Shown here: in pieces, positions 1 to 11,945 of the stretch
Numbering within the stretch: position 1 is the stretch's first letter
Layout: each line of letters starts with the position of its first letter
Source: Spongilla lacustris
Lineage: Eukaryota; Porifera; Demospongiae; Spongillida; Spongillidae
Length of the DNA stretch: 64,000 nucleotides
Direction: 5' to 3'
Assembly: GCA_949361645.1 (NCBI GenBank)
Contig: OX442433.1
Span: forward strand, 914,110 to 978,109
Notes under the pieces: generated by a model
Databases searched by the model: none
What the model was told of the DNA's origin: nothing
Seen by the model: the letters and a program-made list of their open reading frames with translations, nothing else
Position numbers and translations under genes: made by a program

Positions 1-38
1 ACGTGTAGTACTACTAGTTTACCAGGTTTTTTTTTGGA

Positions 39-58
39 GGGGGGGGGGGGGGGGGGGG
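39..58. repeat. Poly-G run of 20
   Basis: Uninterrupted G tract directly beside the putative minus-strand exon donor region. One of nine G or C runs of 15 or more in this window. Confidence 0.9.
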
Positions 59-88
59 TGGAGCCAGGCATATCTACGACTGACGTAC

Positions 89-429
89 CTGGGTAACGAT
101 GCAAAAGGTTTTAATCAGGTGTACCGCGAACTTCAAGGGGAAGCGGTGGAACTTGGTTAGCCTGGTGAACGGATTGCTGATGTGGAAGTACAGGCTTAGC
201 TTCAGCTCCTTCTCGCTCGTACTCATATCCTCCAATGTCCCTATCGACCGTCTAGCCCAGGTCAAAGTACTGGCATCCCCGGCCCTTGTGGTGACCGGCT
301 TGCCGAAGGGGCGCGCGCGGTTGTCATCTGCAGAGTGGGCACCATCGATATTGTTGTCGGATGAATTGCTAGCGGTAGGCTGCTCAAAAGAAGTTGTGGC
401 GGTAGTACTTGCTGGCCATGGGTCAACCT
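89..429 (-). CDS. Possible N-terminal exon of a mucolipin (TRPML)-like cation channel, partial
   Basis: The minus strand is open from about 440 down to a good splice donor (CAG then GTACGT) at 89/88. The upper part is a low-complexity Ser/Thr/Asp-rich stretch. The lower part has a charged segment followed by LYFHISNPF, then Pro-Leu-Lys-Phe and HLIKTFCIVTQ. This resembles the juxtamembrane start of mucolipins (pattern YFF-x-NPC ... PxKL ... QxxKxxxVTxQ), which leads into the first membrane helix. An acceptor-like CACTCAG lies just upstream at 430-436, so this may be an internal exon; the first in-frame Met in the open frame is at about 229. The rest of the gene would lie left of the window. 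The family call rests on a short remembered pattern and is tentative. Confidence 0.3.
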
Positions 430-440
430 CTGAGTGATCA

Positions 441-912
441 ATATATATAAACCATGTAGCTACAGGCCAATTCGTTAACTGTTACTAATATAGCTTACGT
501 GTACATGTACCGTTCAGTTCCGTACGCGGAACAGTACCCAGCACAATTGCTGGACCATGGTCCCCATCTGTCGATCGTTGCTCGTCCATCCTCGGCTTAA
601 CAGGCGGGTTGATTCTTGTGACAACATCGCAACCCACACAAACATTTGCTACATGTGCAGCGCTGCTGCCTGCAATTTCGACATGTATACTTTGATAATC
701 TGCTTCTGCATAAGCTCGGATATGGATGTTTACCATTTCTTTAAAAAGCCGCATGCTTCGTACATTAAAATACCTATGTATGTTAAAAAAACATTCTCTC
801 TAAGAAAGTTAGTGACATCCACTGAGGCTGAGCTGCGCTAGCTGTCATTTAACAGTGACAGCATGAGTGTGACGCAGTGCTGTCGGTGGTGCGCCATAAC
901 AGGCTGCACGAT
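441..912. other. Non-coding stretch without a recognised gene
   Basis: Only short open frames without recognisable motifs. It could hold the 5' flank or an intron of the minus-strand gene at the left edge. Nothing else seen. Confidence 0.4.
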
Positions 913-1092
913 CAGTGGCGGATCTAGCATAGCCTTGGGGGGGAGGGGCGGCAGCCCCCCCCCCCATTCATATTAAATGCCGCCCCCGTCATGAAATTGC
1001 CGCCCCTCCTCCCCCCCACACACGCGCACTTCCTACCGTACGTAACGCACGCGCATCTAGAAAGCACACCTTTTGTGTATGTGTGTGTGTGT

Positions 1093-1116
1093 GGGGGGGG
1101 GGGGGGGGGGGGGGGG
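1093..1116. repeat. Poly-G run of 24 preceded by GT repeats
   Basis: GT repeat running directly into 24 G, inside the hAT-like element. Confidence 0.9.
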
Positions 1117-1231
1117 CGGCAATTTCTTTAAAGTTTCAGTGATTAATTCGCACAGATCTAGATACGAAATTTAATGAAATTTTATTTAATAACCGCGAAC
1201 GTTCCTTCGAAATCTTGCCTGTGCATAGGGG

Positions 1232-1708
1232 CAGTGGCGTAGGAGCTGGGGCGGCAGCAGCGGCCATGGCCGCTGCACTTTTTCACAACAACAAAATAAT
1301 AATAATAGGTTGACAAGCGCGCATGTATCAATTCAATTAGCTGAGCAATTGCTGCAGACATGCAACTGATGCAAGTGGTCTTCAAATCGATCGCGAGAGC
1401 AAGCTCAAGCTAGGCTACCCAGTGTACAACGGTTACCAAAAGTGGCCTTGGCTGCACTATAGCCGTTTTGTATTTTATATTACATGCGCAGAACCTTGGT
1501 TACAGTTTTTGCGTTGTTTTTGAGGGTTTTCTACGCAAAAAGCGTTGGTTTCTAGGGCTCCGCCCCAGACCCCGATGGGGGAGCTTACAGCGCTCCCCCG
1601 TGCCCCTAGCTGGCCGGGAGGGGTGCTCCCCTCCCGTACCCTCCCCGGGGAGGCGGGAAAACCACCTTTGTTGGCCGCTGCACTCTATATTCCCTTCCTA
1701 CGCCACTG
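1232..1708. mobile_element. Nested MITE with CAGTGGCGTAGGA termini
   Basis: CAGTGGCGTAGGA at 1232 and its inverse TCCTACGCCACTG ending at 1708 delimit a 477-bp element inside the larger hAT-like element. The inner flanks are also related (GGCCGCTGCAC near both sides). The flanks carry ATAGG on both sides, but I cannot align an exact 8-bp duplication. Related G/C-rich termini recur at 23998-24160 and 54208-54345. Confidence 0.55.
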
Positions 1709-2218
1709 ATAGGTGTATACTAACTTAGCTGAATCACGATCATAATTAACAATAACAAAGTTTCAGTCTTTAAATGTACTAGTACATGGTCTACCGATTG
1801 TCACTAAAGGTTTAATTAGGTGCACCGTATTTTCACAGCTGCTGCTGCTTCAATTGCTACATCACCATGCCTCTAACACATACATCACAACGACAATATA
1901 GAGAAGTACGGTTTGCTCACGCGAGCATATCCAATATTCTCAGACGCTCAGACGCTAGTTGATGACCGTTATACGAGGCGCGTTGTCGCAATAAACTTCG
2001 TTGTCTTTCGCGCGTATGTAACTGCGCTGCGAATACGCTGATTTTTAGCGGCTTTGAAGCGAAAAATGTGAAAGCTTCTGGGGCTCCGCCTCAGGCCCCG
2101 ATGGGGGAGCTTACAGCGCTCCCCCATACCCCCTTGCTGGTGAGTGGGTGGGCCCCGCCCCCGGCCGCCCCTCCAACCAACCGCCCCCCCTATAGCCCCA
2201 TTCCTAGATCCGCCACTG

Positions 2219-2528
2219 TGCACGATGGGGCATACTGTTGTGGGAGCCCATGCAGGTCCATTTGCTATACAAAGCGTCAGTGAAGAATAAAAATAACAGA
2301 AGGTGGGCGTGTAAGTACGGTGCAAGTCCCGTGCAACTCACATGGCTTGTCGCAAAATCGATCTATTCTAGTCTGAATGTATACAGAACACTGATATTTT
2401 GTTTGGCGCACTTATGTTGTTATGTTATGCACAATGGGAACGTACATCATCCTCTGTGCTTTCAGAAAGAAAAAAGGTTGGCGTGCTATGATGTAATGTA
2501 AGAAACCAATTAGGGAAAAAATTACGTC
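2219..2528. other. 5' flank of gene A
   Basis: Upstream flank of the decayed start exon. The piece around 2478-2505 (GTGCTATGATGTAATGTA) recurs with few changes at 43672-43692 upstream of gene D, so it belongs to the duplicated gene block and may include promoter sequence. No TATA box can be assigned. Confidence 0.4.
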
Positions 2529-2529
2529 A
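2522..2529 (+). promoter_or_regulatory. CRE/bZIP-like site TTACGTCA overlapping start codon, gene A
   Basis: TTACGTCA immediately precedes, and by one base overlaps, the ATG. The same eight bases at the same spacing stand before the start codons of genes C (25246-25253) and D (44124-44131). The match to a CREB/ATF half-palindrome is a motif observation only; function is not shown. Confidence 0.35.
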
Positions 2530-4251
2530 TGAACATGCCTACTCGAAAGAGGCAAATATGTACACGCCCTGCTAGTTCAACTAGTCTGGTCAATTGAAGC
2601 TAAGCGCAATCTACGGTGGTAAGTTCTATCATGCTTACATCTTAGCATTGAGTAGTTTTTTGGACGGCAAGCAAGATGTTGCGAGTGGGTGTGGTTTTTA
2701 AATTTCTTGTTTGCTAGCGCTCACCTTTTTTACGTTAGTAATACACTGGACTTGTAATGGTATGGGTTGATGCTAACATGCTGGGCAGAAACTCAAGACC
2801 GTAATGGCTTACAGATCGCAGCGGAACCTGTCTAAAGCGGTCACCTTCGAGTAGACAGGTGGCTTGAGCAGAACCGTTTGTATATCTACATACTCATGAC
2901 TTTAATTATGTGGTCGGTATGCAGAGGTGACCCGGCCAACTCAGGTAACCAGCATCACCCCTGACATTCTGCCTCTGTAGCCAAAGCAAGAAAGCACGCA
3001 TCTAAGAGCTCTAGTTGGCCTGGGTGTGTGTGTGCGCCTTTGGCAGTGGAGAGCTATGGCAGCTGGGTGAGGAAGCACAGGGAACGTGCTCCCTTCTTGC
3101 AAATTGCCTTTATTTGGCTCCACAAACCACACCACCTGTTGCAAGGGCTATACTGAAAACACTGAAGTGAATAACTTAGAACAGGTAGAAGAGAAGTACA
3201 TAGCCAAGAGTCACAATTCATGTGGCTTCAGATAGAGAGGTCTAATCCATCAATATTTCATAGCCTGCCCAGCAACGTATACATTATTAGCTACATGCAT
3301 TTGCAGAATGCATGATTGCATACTGTTTCACACAAGATTGTATGCTACTGCTTAATGTCCATGATGCAAATATATTCTGCAGGCATTTCCATTTTGAAAA
3401 AAAACGCTACTTAAAGCAGTTCAAAATACATTGCTTTTTGAACTAAGCCTCCTCTAGCATCTGGATTCCATCCAAAACGAAATTACTTTAAAAGAAGAAA
3501 ATCCTTCATAGCCAAGTAAATACATGTATTTGAATGCACATCTGAAACTCAGTTTTGCTGTAGTGAAACAACTTTACTGCATGATGGACTTTTTCATTTC
3601 CTCCTTCAGACAAGAGCCAATTGCAGCCTCACCTGTGAAGCCTGCACTGCCAGAGAAGAAGGACAAAGAAGGTTGGCAATGTACTAACTGCCATTTGACA
3701 CTTGAGCTACAGTTTGTGATAATCATTCAGGTGTCATGAATAAGCTAAAGACAAGGTTTGGTGTGGGTGGAGGAGATAGGTGTGACTTCAAAGCAGAAGT
3801 CAAGCAGCTGATGTTCATTAATGACACTCCTATGGTGATATCAGAGGATAGTGGAACCTTTTCAATGGTCATATCTACTTTCCAACAGTATGAGAGAACA
3901 GTAAGTACCATGTAGACTGAGCTTGTTATTTTACAGGAGTTTTGTTTTGGTGTCTAAAGGGAGGTGATGGTAGCCATGGTGATGTGCTTAAGAGGCTTGT
4001 CAAATGCTTTAACAGCAATGATGTGTTTGAAAACGATTTCCCCTTCTACATCATTCTTGCATATCGGATAAAGCTGTGAGGTTTTATTGAAAGCTTGTTA
4101 AGATGTTATTTAATGTTATCTGTTTTATTTCCAGTAACCATAGTATCTATGGATGTGACGATCTGGCACCATTTATTAATACCTGTATTGACAAGATGGA
4201 GGCACTCGATGTGCTGAAGTTGTCTTCTACATTGAGTGCTTTTTTCCAGAG

Positions 4252-5856
4252 GTTTGACCAATTAAAATAGGGTGTTATGGAAAGTTTGACAGATTCAAAT
4301 TTAACTTTTAATCTCTGAATGTTCTTCTGTAAGGAGCATGGTCCGTACATAAGGATGATGTTGAAGTATAAAAACAATGGCAACAGCTAGGTAGCTATTA
4401 TTTGTGTTGATCAGAAGTAGAATTGGCTTCATGACAACATTAATTTTATCACAGTCATCTGTCAAATCCATATAGTGAAATCAAAGGCATCATGCATGTT
4501 GGAATCAGTAACATTTGAATAGCAAAGCAATATCATAGAATTGTATATTTCTTGTACCGCAAGTTGACAGCCTCAATACCAATGGTACAACCTGTGTTAA
4601 TCAGATATGGCTACCAAATCATTGATTAATGAAATTCTTTCAAAGTATTGCTGATAATATATAAACCACACATCTGATTTCCAATGCGTAAGAACTAAAG
4701 TATCCAGCTTTCTGAAAATATAAATTAATAGTTGATTAATAAGTATGTCAATATGTTGTGTCAAAGTCACTGTTACAAAAGGACTGCTTCTACCGCTAAA
4801 ATAGGTGTTAAAATCTGTATAAACTAGCTGTTCTTGATATAACTTTTATCATCAAAGTAGAAAAGAAGAAATGACCTTTGTACAATTGGACAATGAAATA
4901 AGCTGCTCTTAGTTACTCTTCTTCATGGCAATGTAATTGAAAAAAGTGCATTCTTAATTAAGAATGCTAACCATGCTTATGAGGATGCTGAGCTGGAGAT
5001 TAAACATTAAAGCTCTCAAGGGAGAAAAAAGTATTCATCAAAGTGTGTAGGTAGTGGTAGGTCGTATCCATTTAGTGACCTTTACATGCAAGTGATAAAT
5101 TGACAACAAATTTTATCGCACTGTGTTCTCTATGAAATAATAATTGTTGCCTGTAAAAAAATCTACCTGCCTGATAAAATTTTAACTCCCCAGGAAGAAG
5201 GGCAGTGCCTTTATCTCTGTGACACCCATGATCATAAGAAAATCAATATTAAAATAGAAAATCAGAGTTTTTGCCTTGTCCATATGGTATGCTTGTAGGT
5301 ATTTATTCACTACTGCTGCATAGGATTCAACAAGTGCAAGAGATATAAGAGAAAATTAAGAGGTGTGCAATCAAGATTCAGAAATATTCAGCTAATTCAA
5401 TTACCTATGTAATTATTTCTAATACATTATATTATGCAAGTTCACCACATGATTCAGATGAACTTTAAATGTGCTCGCTGATGAAGGATACAGATATCAC
5501 TGAGTTGGGCACAGAGTTCCAAATTGGAATGACACATTCAGAAAAAACGTTTTTGAACAAACTGATTCCCTGAATACTTTGCTTAGTAAACTGACTGGCC
5601 ACCATGTATACCCATACATTGGTTGCTTTTTTGACAAAAATATTTGATTGTTGGAAAATACATTTCAATAACTGATTTTAATTTTCAAAAGCTACCAAGT
5701 TTGCATACATGTACTGTGTATTTGGTTAATTAATTAGTAGATTACCACTTTTAAGTGCATTAATAAAATTGAACCCTTAGTTTATTAGGATAATGAAATT
5801 TTTTTTTATATCAATCCTGCTGTATTGAAAAGAAAGGATCTCTACTTCTTCTACAG
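4252..5856 (+). other. Intron 5 of gene A
   Basis: AT-rich, no gene seen. It aligns over most of its length with intron 5 of gene C (29126-30848) and much less with that of D (53358-55297). This supports A and C as the closest pair. Confidence 0.6.
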
Positions 5857-6643
5857 AGGTGACTTTCTTGTATTGTTTGGAAAACAGGATAGCTCTTTGA
5901 ATGTGTTCAAGTTGCTTGAGATTGCATGTTTGGACTTGGCATTAAAACGGAGGTTGGAAGAAGGCAGATTGGCAGAGCATCTTGTATACAAGAGGATGGT
6001 CTGGGGTATGTTGTTGGTTCTCTGAGAGGTGACTGTAATTTATTGTTATCTTTCATTTGATAGTCAGTGTTGCTCTGAAGTGCCACTCAGAGGCTGGTGC
6101 AGTGACCAGGAGTAGTGTGGATGAGATATGGAATAAATACCTAGTGCAGGTTTGTTGGTACACATTCTCAGACTGTTAGTAATGGCCAGCTATTGTAGAT
6201 GGTGAGAGAGCAGGTGTTCACTCCAGAGACCATTGAGGACCTCAGGCATGGGTTCAGCCTGACCAAACTGCTGAATATTCCTTCTGATGCCATGATGAGT
6301 TCTCAACAAATGATTGAGTTGTCCTGTGTTGAAAACTCTGTTAGACCTCTATCATACCTTATGTAAGGGGTCTTTATGGTCTAGGACATTGTAAATATTC
6401 TATGTAGAAAATATGTAGTTTTGGCTAACATTATCATTATGATGATTACGTTAATCTGTTTAGCAGTTTTAAGATATGACCACTCCACCCCGTTATATGA
6501 AGCATATCTTTGTAATTGTTAGTTAATACTTCTGCATACCTTTTCAACATTTCAGGAAGAAATGTACTCTAACATGAAATTGAAACAGTACTTAGCAGTG
6601 TTCATGATTATAGAGATGTGCTTGTTAAAGAAGAGCCATTTTG

Positions 6644-6670
6644 TGTGTGTGTGTGTGGGGGGGGGGGGGG
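6644..6670. repeat. GT repeat plus poly-G in gene A intron 8
   Basis: Short GT run followed by about 14 G. Gene C has only a shortened G tract at the matching place (about 31650). Confidence 0.7.
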
Positions 6671-9486
6671 TTGTGGTGGTTTTATGTCAGCTGTATTCTA
6701 CAGTACTCATATGTTCAAGCACTAGCATTTATGACAAACATGAGACATTTTCTGTTCATGATCAGTGCATGAAGTGCAACTCTCTTTTGACAACATGATT
6801 ATCCTGTAGCAGAGCATTAATTAGAACTGTGTTAATTAGAACCATACTCACTTGTTGTGTGTATTGGTATATATATGGCAGAGTGATTGTGAAGATGGTT
6901 ATCCCTCCACAATCCACACCCAATATACTTAATGAGTTACAAAGACTATTGATGCATATTGTGTCTGGGTGTAACAGCCTGTCAACTTCACTCCAGTATC
7001 ATGTAGCACAAGTACTGCCACTTTGCTGTTGATTATGAAATAACTGCAACTCAATATGCAAACAGCAAACGGCAGAGTGCATAATGCATAACTGTAAATA
7101 ACAATTTTTATCATTTACACATTTAATGGCCTAATGTATGTTTGTCAGACCAAAATATAAATCTCTCTCTGGCAGAATATGGTTAACGTTGAAGTGAAGG
7201 CAGCATGGAGACCTTTAAAGACACACATGTGCTAGGCAGTGCAGTATATACTATATATAAAAGTACATAAACCTAAGCCTTATGGTTAGACCATTTCTAT
7301 CCCATTGTGGTACATCCTGGATCAGATGAGATGACATGCACTTTACCTTTTCCCTCAGGAACTATCTTGATTGCATGGCTCAATTCATATCTAGCAAATA
7401 TGATATTGCACATTTGATCATTAATTTGCGAGCACACTATCACTCCTGGATACTTGATAATCACTCATCCAAGTTGAAGGCTCTGAGCATCGAGGGCACA
7501 GTTGTAGGAGCAATACAGGAGGTACATGACAGTGTGTTTTATGAAGTTTATAGTTTGATGGTCTCTCTACCACACCAGGGTATCATATTTGTGGGCAAAT
7601 TGAGGGAGATTCTTCAGAAGAAGGATATGGATGAGGAGCTATGTAGATCTGAAGAGCTTGGCTGGCTTTCAGCACTGCTTGACGTGGTGGATGTGACCAA
7701 ACCAGGTGCATCAGAGCATCTGATAAAGTTCTTCACTAAGGTTAATAATCGAGCTCTAAAGACTCATTGTACACAACTGATCAAAGATGTATGTATTATT
7801 TGTGGAACTGCATAAGGTGGAAATAATCTTTGTCTGTAGGTGATTGAGAGAACAAGACAATCATTTCCACAACTTCCAATCCATCTGTTTTATCCATTAT
7901 ACAGGCACATGCGGATATGGCCACGTGAGGTTAGTGTGCTATTTATATGTTCATTCCTAATAAGGATATTTTTAGATCGACATGCAGCTGATGATTGATC
8001 TATCGTGTGCATGCCTTGTTTCATGATTATTTTAAAACACAAGCAACGATTTACAGATTTATGAATAGATTGATGATGTTGATTAAGTATTGCCCAGTCC
8101 ACTTGATCTCACTAAACATAAGTTTTTCCCCTGGCCCATATTACCGGTAAATTTAATTTCGAGTCAAATCTGATAATGGTGTTGCCTGTTATATTGGCAA
8201 TAGACTTTTGACCTTGTGAACCATGTTTTGTCACCTGTATTGAATATGTGTTCAGTGTTTACTAACAGATATAGATATAAATGGAACAGTCCATTGTGAA
8301 AAACACTGCGTTTCACCTCTGGTCAAACAAATATGTTTGCGTTTGCAAGAGAGTGGTGGTGAAATGCAGAAAGGCAATCAGAAGTTGAATACATTTGCAT
8401 ATGTGTGCATGGATGAATCATCTAGGTACATGTAACATTAGCTGACATACCAGTGTTTCTGTTGGTCCAGAAATTTTGGTTTGTCCACTTTCTTTTGGTG
8501 GATACTTTAGGAGCAAAAATTATTAGCTTTTTTGTATTTAATTTTCCTTGGCTGTTGACGCCCTGCATTATTGGACTAACAATTTTGAATTATCAAAAAC
8601 GGATGATGGATACTGGATAGCGCCTTTCCTAAAATCCTGGATTCACCCACTGAAATTCCACTCCAGTAATTATATCTTATAAAAAGTAATCAATTTGTAA
8701 GGAGGAAAAAAACAAAACTATTTTTGCTATAATCATGCTTGTCTGCTTCCAAACAAAGAAGGTTAGATGGCCAACTCGGCTTCTAAGTGGCTCTCAAGAA
8801 TCCTTTACATACACACTAGTAATGTTTGCATAAAAGTGTATACTGACCACTATAGATAGTAAGCCATAGCATGATTGATAGCCACTGGAGTTATCACAGA
8901 TTAATTGAAGTTGAATTCTCCATACTTTTGCTCTGCAGTTCATAAAAGAGTACCTCAATGTGTATAAGTTACCACTGGGGGTAAAGATGTGTGATGGTAC
9001 TTGGAATGTATTCATTGGTGAAGTCATCAGCAGGTAAGGTTACATGCATATAAATTCTAACCTTGTGAACTAATTCTCATGCAGGCATTCAGGAGCTCAT
9101 AGCCATCGATTTCTGCTTGATTTTGTTAAGACTGTAGGGGACCATTATGTCAAGGATGGACGATCTCATGACTTCATCCTAGACCTTTTGGGTATAAATG
9201 TTCCCAAGTTATTTGGTCTACCAGAGGACACTGATAAGGGCCATCTTGTGGCTGTGGAGGTCCAGAGTGAGTTCTCAGCCTTCATACAAAGCTACATCCA
9301 TCGTAATGCACTGAACCACTTTTTATTTGTTCAAGTATCGGTACGTATGTGACCTCATCACTACAAGTACACATGTATGATTTGTTGCTTTTTCTCATCT
9401 TGATGTATAGTCTATTACTCCTGGACAACCTAATGAGTTTCAGCAACTCATTTTGAATGTTATACAAAAGGGTAAGTCATAAAGAT

Positions 9487-9512
9487 GTGTGTGTGTGTGT
9501 GTGTGGGGGGTA

Positions 9513-9543
<31 letters not shown>

Positions 9544-9555
9544 GTGGGGGGTGAA
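9487..9555. repeat. GT microsatellite in intron 17 of gene A
   Basis: Interrupted GT tract directly after the donor at 9472. The same intron position carries GT tracts in genes B and C. Confidence 0.8.
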
Positions 9556-10125
9556 TGTGTGAGTGTGTGCTTCAAAATGGTGGGCCAAAGCCACTTAGGA
9601 ATTCTTGGAGATTGCCAATCACTAGTGACTTTCCAACCATTCAAGCTATGTGCGAAAGAATTGGATATGTTTATGTACAATTTTTTGTGCAGAAAGCGTA
9701 ATTAATTGTCACAATTGCATGGTGATAGATAAACAGAGTCTTATGCATATTGAAAGTATGGTAGTGGTGAAAAATTCTATTCCGTTCAGTTTAAAATTAC
9801 ACCCTTTATTAGGCATATAGTGATATTTTGCTTTAGCAGGCTAAGATTGACTACATGTACAGAGCTTTGAAGGTGCTTTGTGGTTAGCAAGGGATATCAT
9901 AGTTACACACAAACATTGATATTTTTTTAAAATCCACATATTGTTTACAAAACATTCCTTTGTACACTTTAGATAATCCCTGTATACATGTACATCAGTT
10001 GCTTAGTCAATCTTAATTTGCACTATCCATATATGCATGCCTACATGAAAGAGTAATTAACAGTTCTGTCTTTTCCTATGCTCCAACACAACTGGATGGT
10101 TAACATGTCACTTTGCATTGTGTAG

Positions 10126-11199
10126 TAATGAACAATGAGACAAATATGTTGAAAAAAGAATTAAATGAAGTACAACAGAAAATGGATGAAGAGATTAAAG
10201 TGAACCAACAATGCAAAGAGGAGCTGGACCTTCTAAGGAAGGAACTAGATGAGACAAAGAGAGAACGAGATCAAGCAAAGATGGAACAATATCAGACTAA
10301 AAGAGAACGAGATCAGGCAATAGAAGAACGAGATGCGGCTATAACAAAACTGGATGAGCTAAGCAAAGAACACTCCAAGTGTATGGACCACTGGAAAGTG
10401 CCACGACATCATGTAACATTGCTGGAGAAGTCACTAGGAAGAGGAGCCTGGGGATGTTAAGGAAGGAAAGTTCAGAGGGCAACTGGTGGCTGTCAAGTGC
10501 ATTCATGAGGCCATCGTTGCCCAACATACAGTCTTGCGAGTACATCGTGAGATCTGTACCTTGTCCCAAGTACGCCATCCCAACCTTGTGCTGTTCATAG
10601 CAGCTGTGCTGGATGACCAGGGAGGACCCATGATCATCACTGAACTGTTGGACACCACACTGAGGAAGGCCTATGAGGACAGCCTCCTTAACATGGCCCA
10701 GTGCATGGACATATTTAGTGATGTTGCCTGTGCCTTCTGCTACCTCCATGAGCTAGAAGCCCCCATCATCCACAGAGATGTCAGCTCAGCCAATGTTCTC
10801 TTGCAGGCTCTAGCCAAAGGCAGGTGGAAAGGAAAATTATCAGACTTTGGATCTGCCAATTGGGCCAAGAACGCTATCACCTTAGGGGAGGGTGCCATAG
10901 TGTACACTGCCCCAGAGGCGTACCCTATTCCCCCCTCTTCCCATCGCAAAGCACCACCACCACCACCCCAGACCACCAAGATTGATGTGTACAGCTATGG
11001 GATATTGTTGTGTGAGGTCACACTGAGGGAGTTCCCCAATCCTGACCTTCTTCATGAGATGAAAGAGAAGATGAAGACCAAACATGTCCTCCTCCATTCC
11101 CTGATGGAGAGGTGTACCAATGATGACCCTGCCCAACGACCATCAATGGCTGTTGTTATTAAGGAGTTAGATAAGGTTACGTCATCTCTCACTGTTTGA
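10126..11199 (+). pseudogene. Kinase exon of gene A, frameshifted in glycine loop
   Basis: Coiled-coil segment rich in Lys/Glu/Arg with REREDQ-type repeats, then a kinase fold. Up to about 10458 the frame is open and ends SLGRGAWGC then stop; from 10486 the kinase resumes one frame over with VKCIHEA, HRDVSSANVLL, DFGSANW, APEAY and DVYSYGILL all preserved to the TGA at 11197-11199. Compared with C, two bases of the glycine-loop codons are missing. HRD, DFG and APE are intact, so inactivation looks recent, or a sequencing error is possible. Confidence 0.75.
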
Positions 11200-11636
11200 T
11201 GTTAGGCTGTACATGTAGAAACATTTGCTGTATTAAGTGCATCAGTACTATTGGTTGTTATATACACACTGTCATATTGTTTACCATGCATAAGTTATGG
11301 TGGTCATGCATCCCTTTGGTTGTGGAAGTGTTTGGGGGTTGGGGCAATGAAGCTATCAATGTGCTGTTTAAACTGTCAAAAAAATGGCCACCCAGCTATA
11401 TCGACCTCATATCAAGGTTACCATTTACAGTACCCTCAGCCTCACCCTCATGAGGCAGAATGCCAGAGCAACTTTGGCCAGATGTATCCCACCAACTACA
11501 TCTTGTGACTTTAAGTCATAGTGTCATATACGATTTGTGCTGTATCCCTTGTTTCCATACTTTTTACTCAATTTCTGTCTAGAAATCCTACATCACCAAT
11601 TTTATTTTAATCAAATTTTTATATCTTGTTTAGATA
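11200..11636. other. 3' flank of gene A with half of a fold-back MITE
   Basis: The first 80 or so bases after the stop resemble the 3' flanks of genes B and C. About 11535-11615 matches the right arm of the fold-back element at 23521-23760, present here as a single arm. Confidence 0.5.
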
Positions 11637-11945
11637 TACAAGTAAATCTAATAGTTCTCTATCGAGAAAGTCATTGGGATTGGTGGTGCAAAAGCAAGGA
11701 ACAAGGTACAGTATGTTACTGTAAGGTTTGGTAGAATCCTAGAACTAACAGTCCCGAAAATTTGCAAATGAAAATACCTATTTGCTATTGTAGGACTGTT
11801 ATAGTTGTAGGATCCTACCAAACCTCACTTTAACATACTATACCTTGTTCCTTGCTTTTTGCACCACCAATCCTACATCCCGGCCACCAATCACTTTCCT
11901 GCTCAGCTCGAATCTCGATAGAGAAGGTTTTGATTTACTTGTTCC
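11637..11945. mobile_element. Fold-back MITE with arms of about 110-130 bp
   Basis: The left arm (from ACAAGTAAATC through GGTGCAAAAGCAAGGAACA and GGTTTGGTAGAATCCTA) is repeated as an imperfect inverted copy ending with GATTTACTTGT near 11945, around a short loop at about 11755-11785. A second copy lies in intron 10 of gene D (from 59152) with a shortened left arm. Confidence 0.7.

Larger units (their letters stand above)
913..2218. mobile_element. Non-autonomous hAT-like DNA transposon with 8-bp target duplication
   Basis: The element starts with CAGTGGCGGATCTAG at 913 and ends with its inverse, CTAGATCCGCCACTG, at 2218. The 8 bases immediately outside both ends are identical: TGCACGAT at 905-912 and at 2219-2226. 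An 8-bp duplication with CAGTG-type termini is the hAT superfamily signature. The 1306-bp interior has no transposase frame. It contains G- and C-rich tracts next to both ends, a poly-G run at 1093-1116 and a nested MITE. The element is therefore non-autonomous and was mobilised in trans. Confidence 0.8.
2529..11199 (+). pseudogene. Gene A: decayed PA / RNF213-arm-like / kinase gene (internal deletion hybrid)
   Basis: Paralogue of gene C. The start exon (2529-about 2617) aligns with those of C and D but has lost sequence and runs into an in-frame TGA after 22 codons. Only the last 70 or so bases of the PA exon remain (about 3609-3680). The following exons are preserved in phase: 3731-3900, 3960-4075, 4135-4251, 5857-6005, 6064-6149, 6199-6362, 7359-7521, 7579-7788, 7840-7929, 8939-9033. 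Exon 9085-9340 begins like module 1 and ends like module 2, so the large central exon is missing. Then come 9411-9471 and the kinase exon 10126-11199. The kinase frame breaks in the glycine loop near 10455, where two bases are missing relative to C. Several lesions together argue for a pseudogene, although the middle is remarkably clean and could still be transcribed. Confidence 0.75.
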
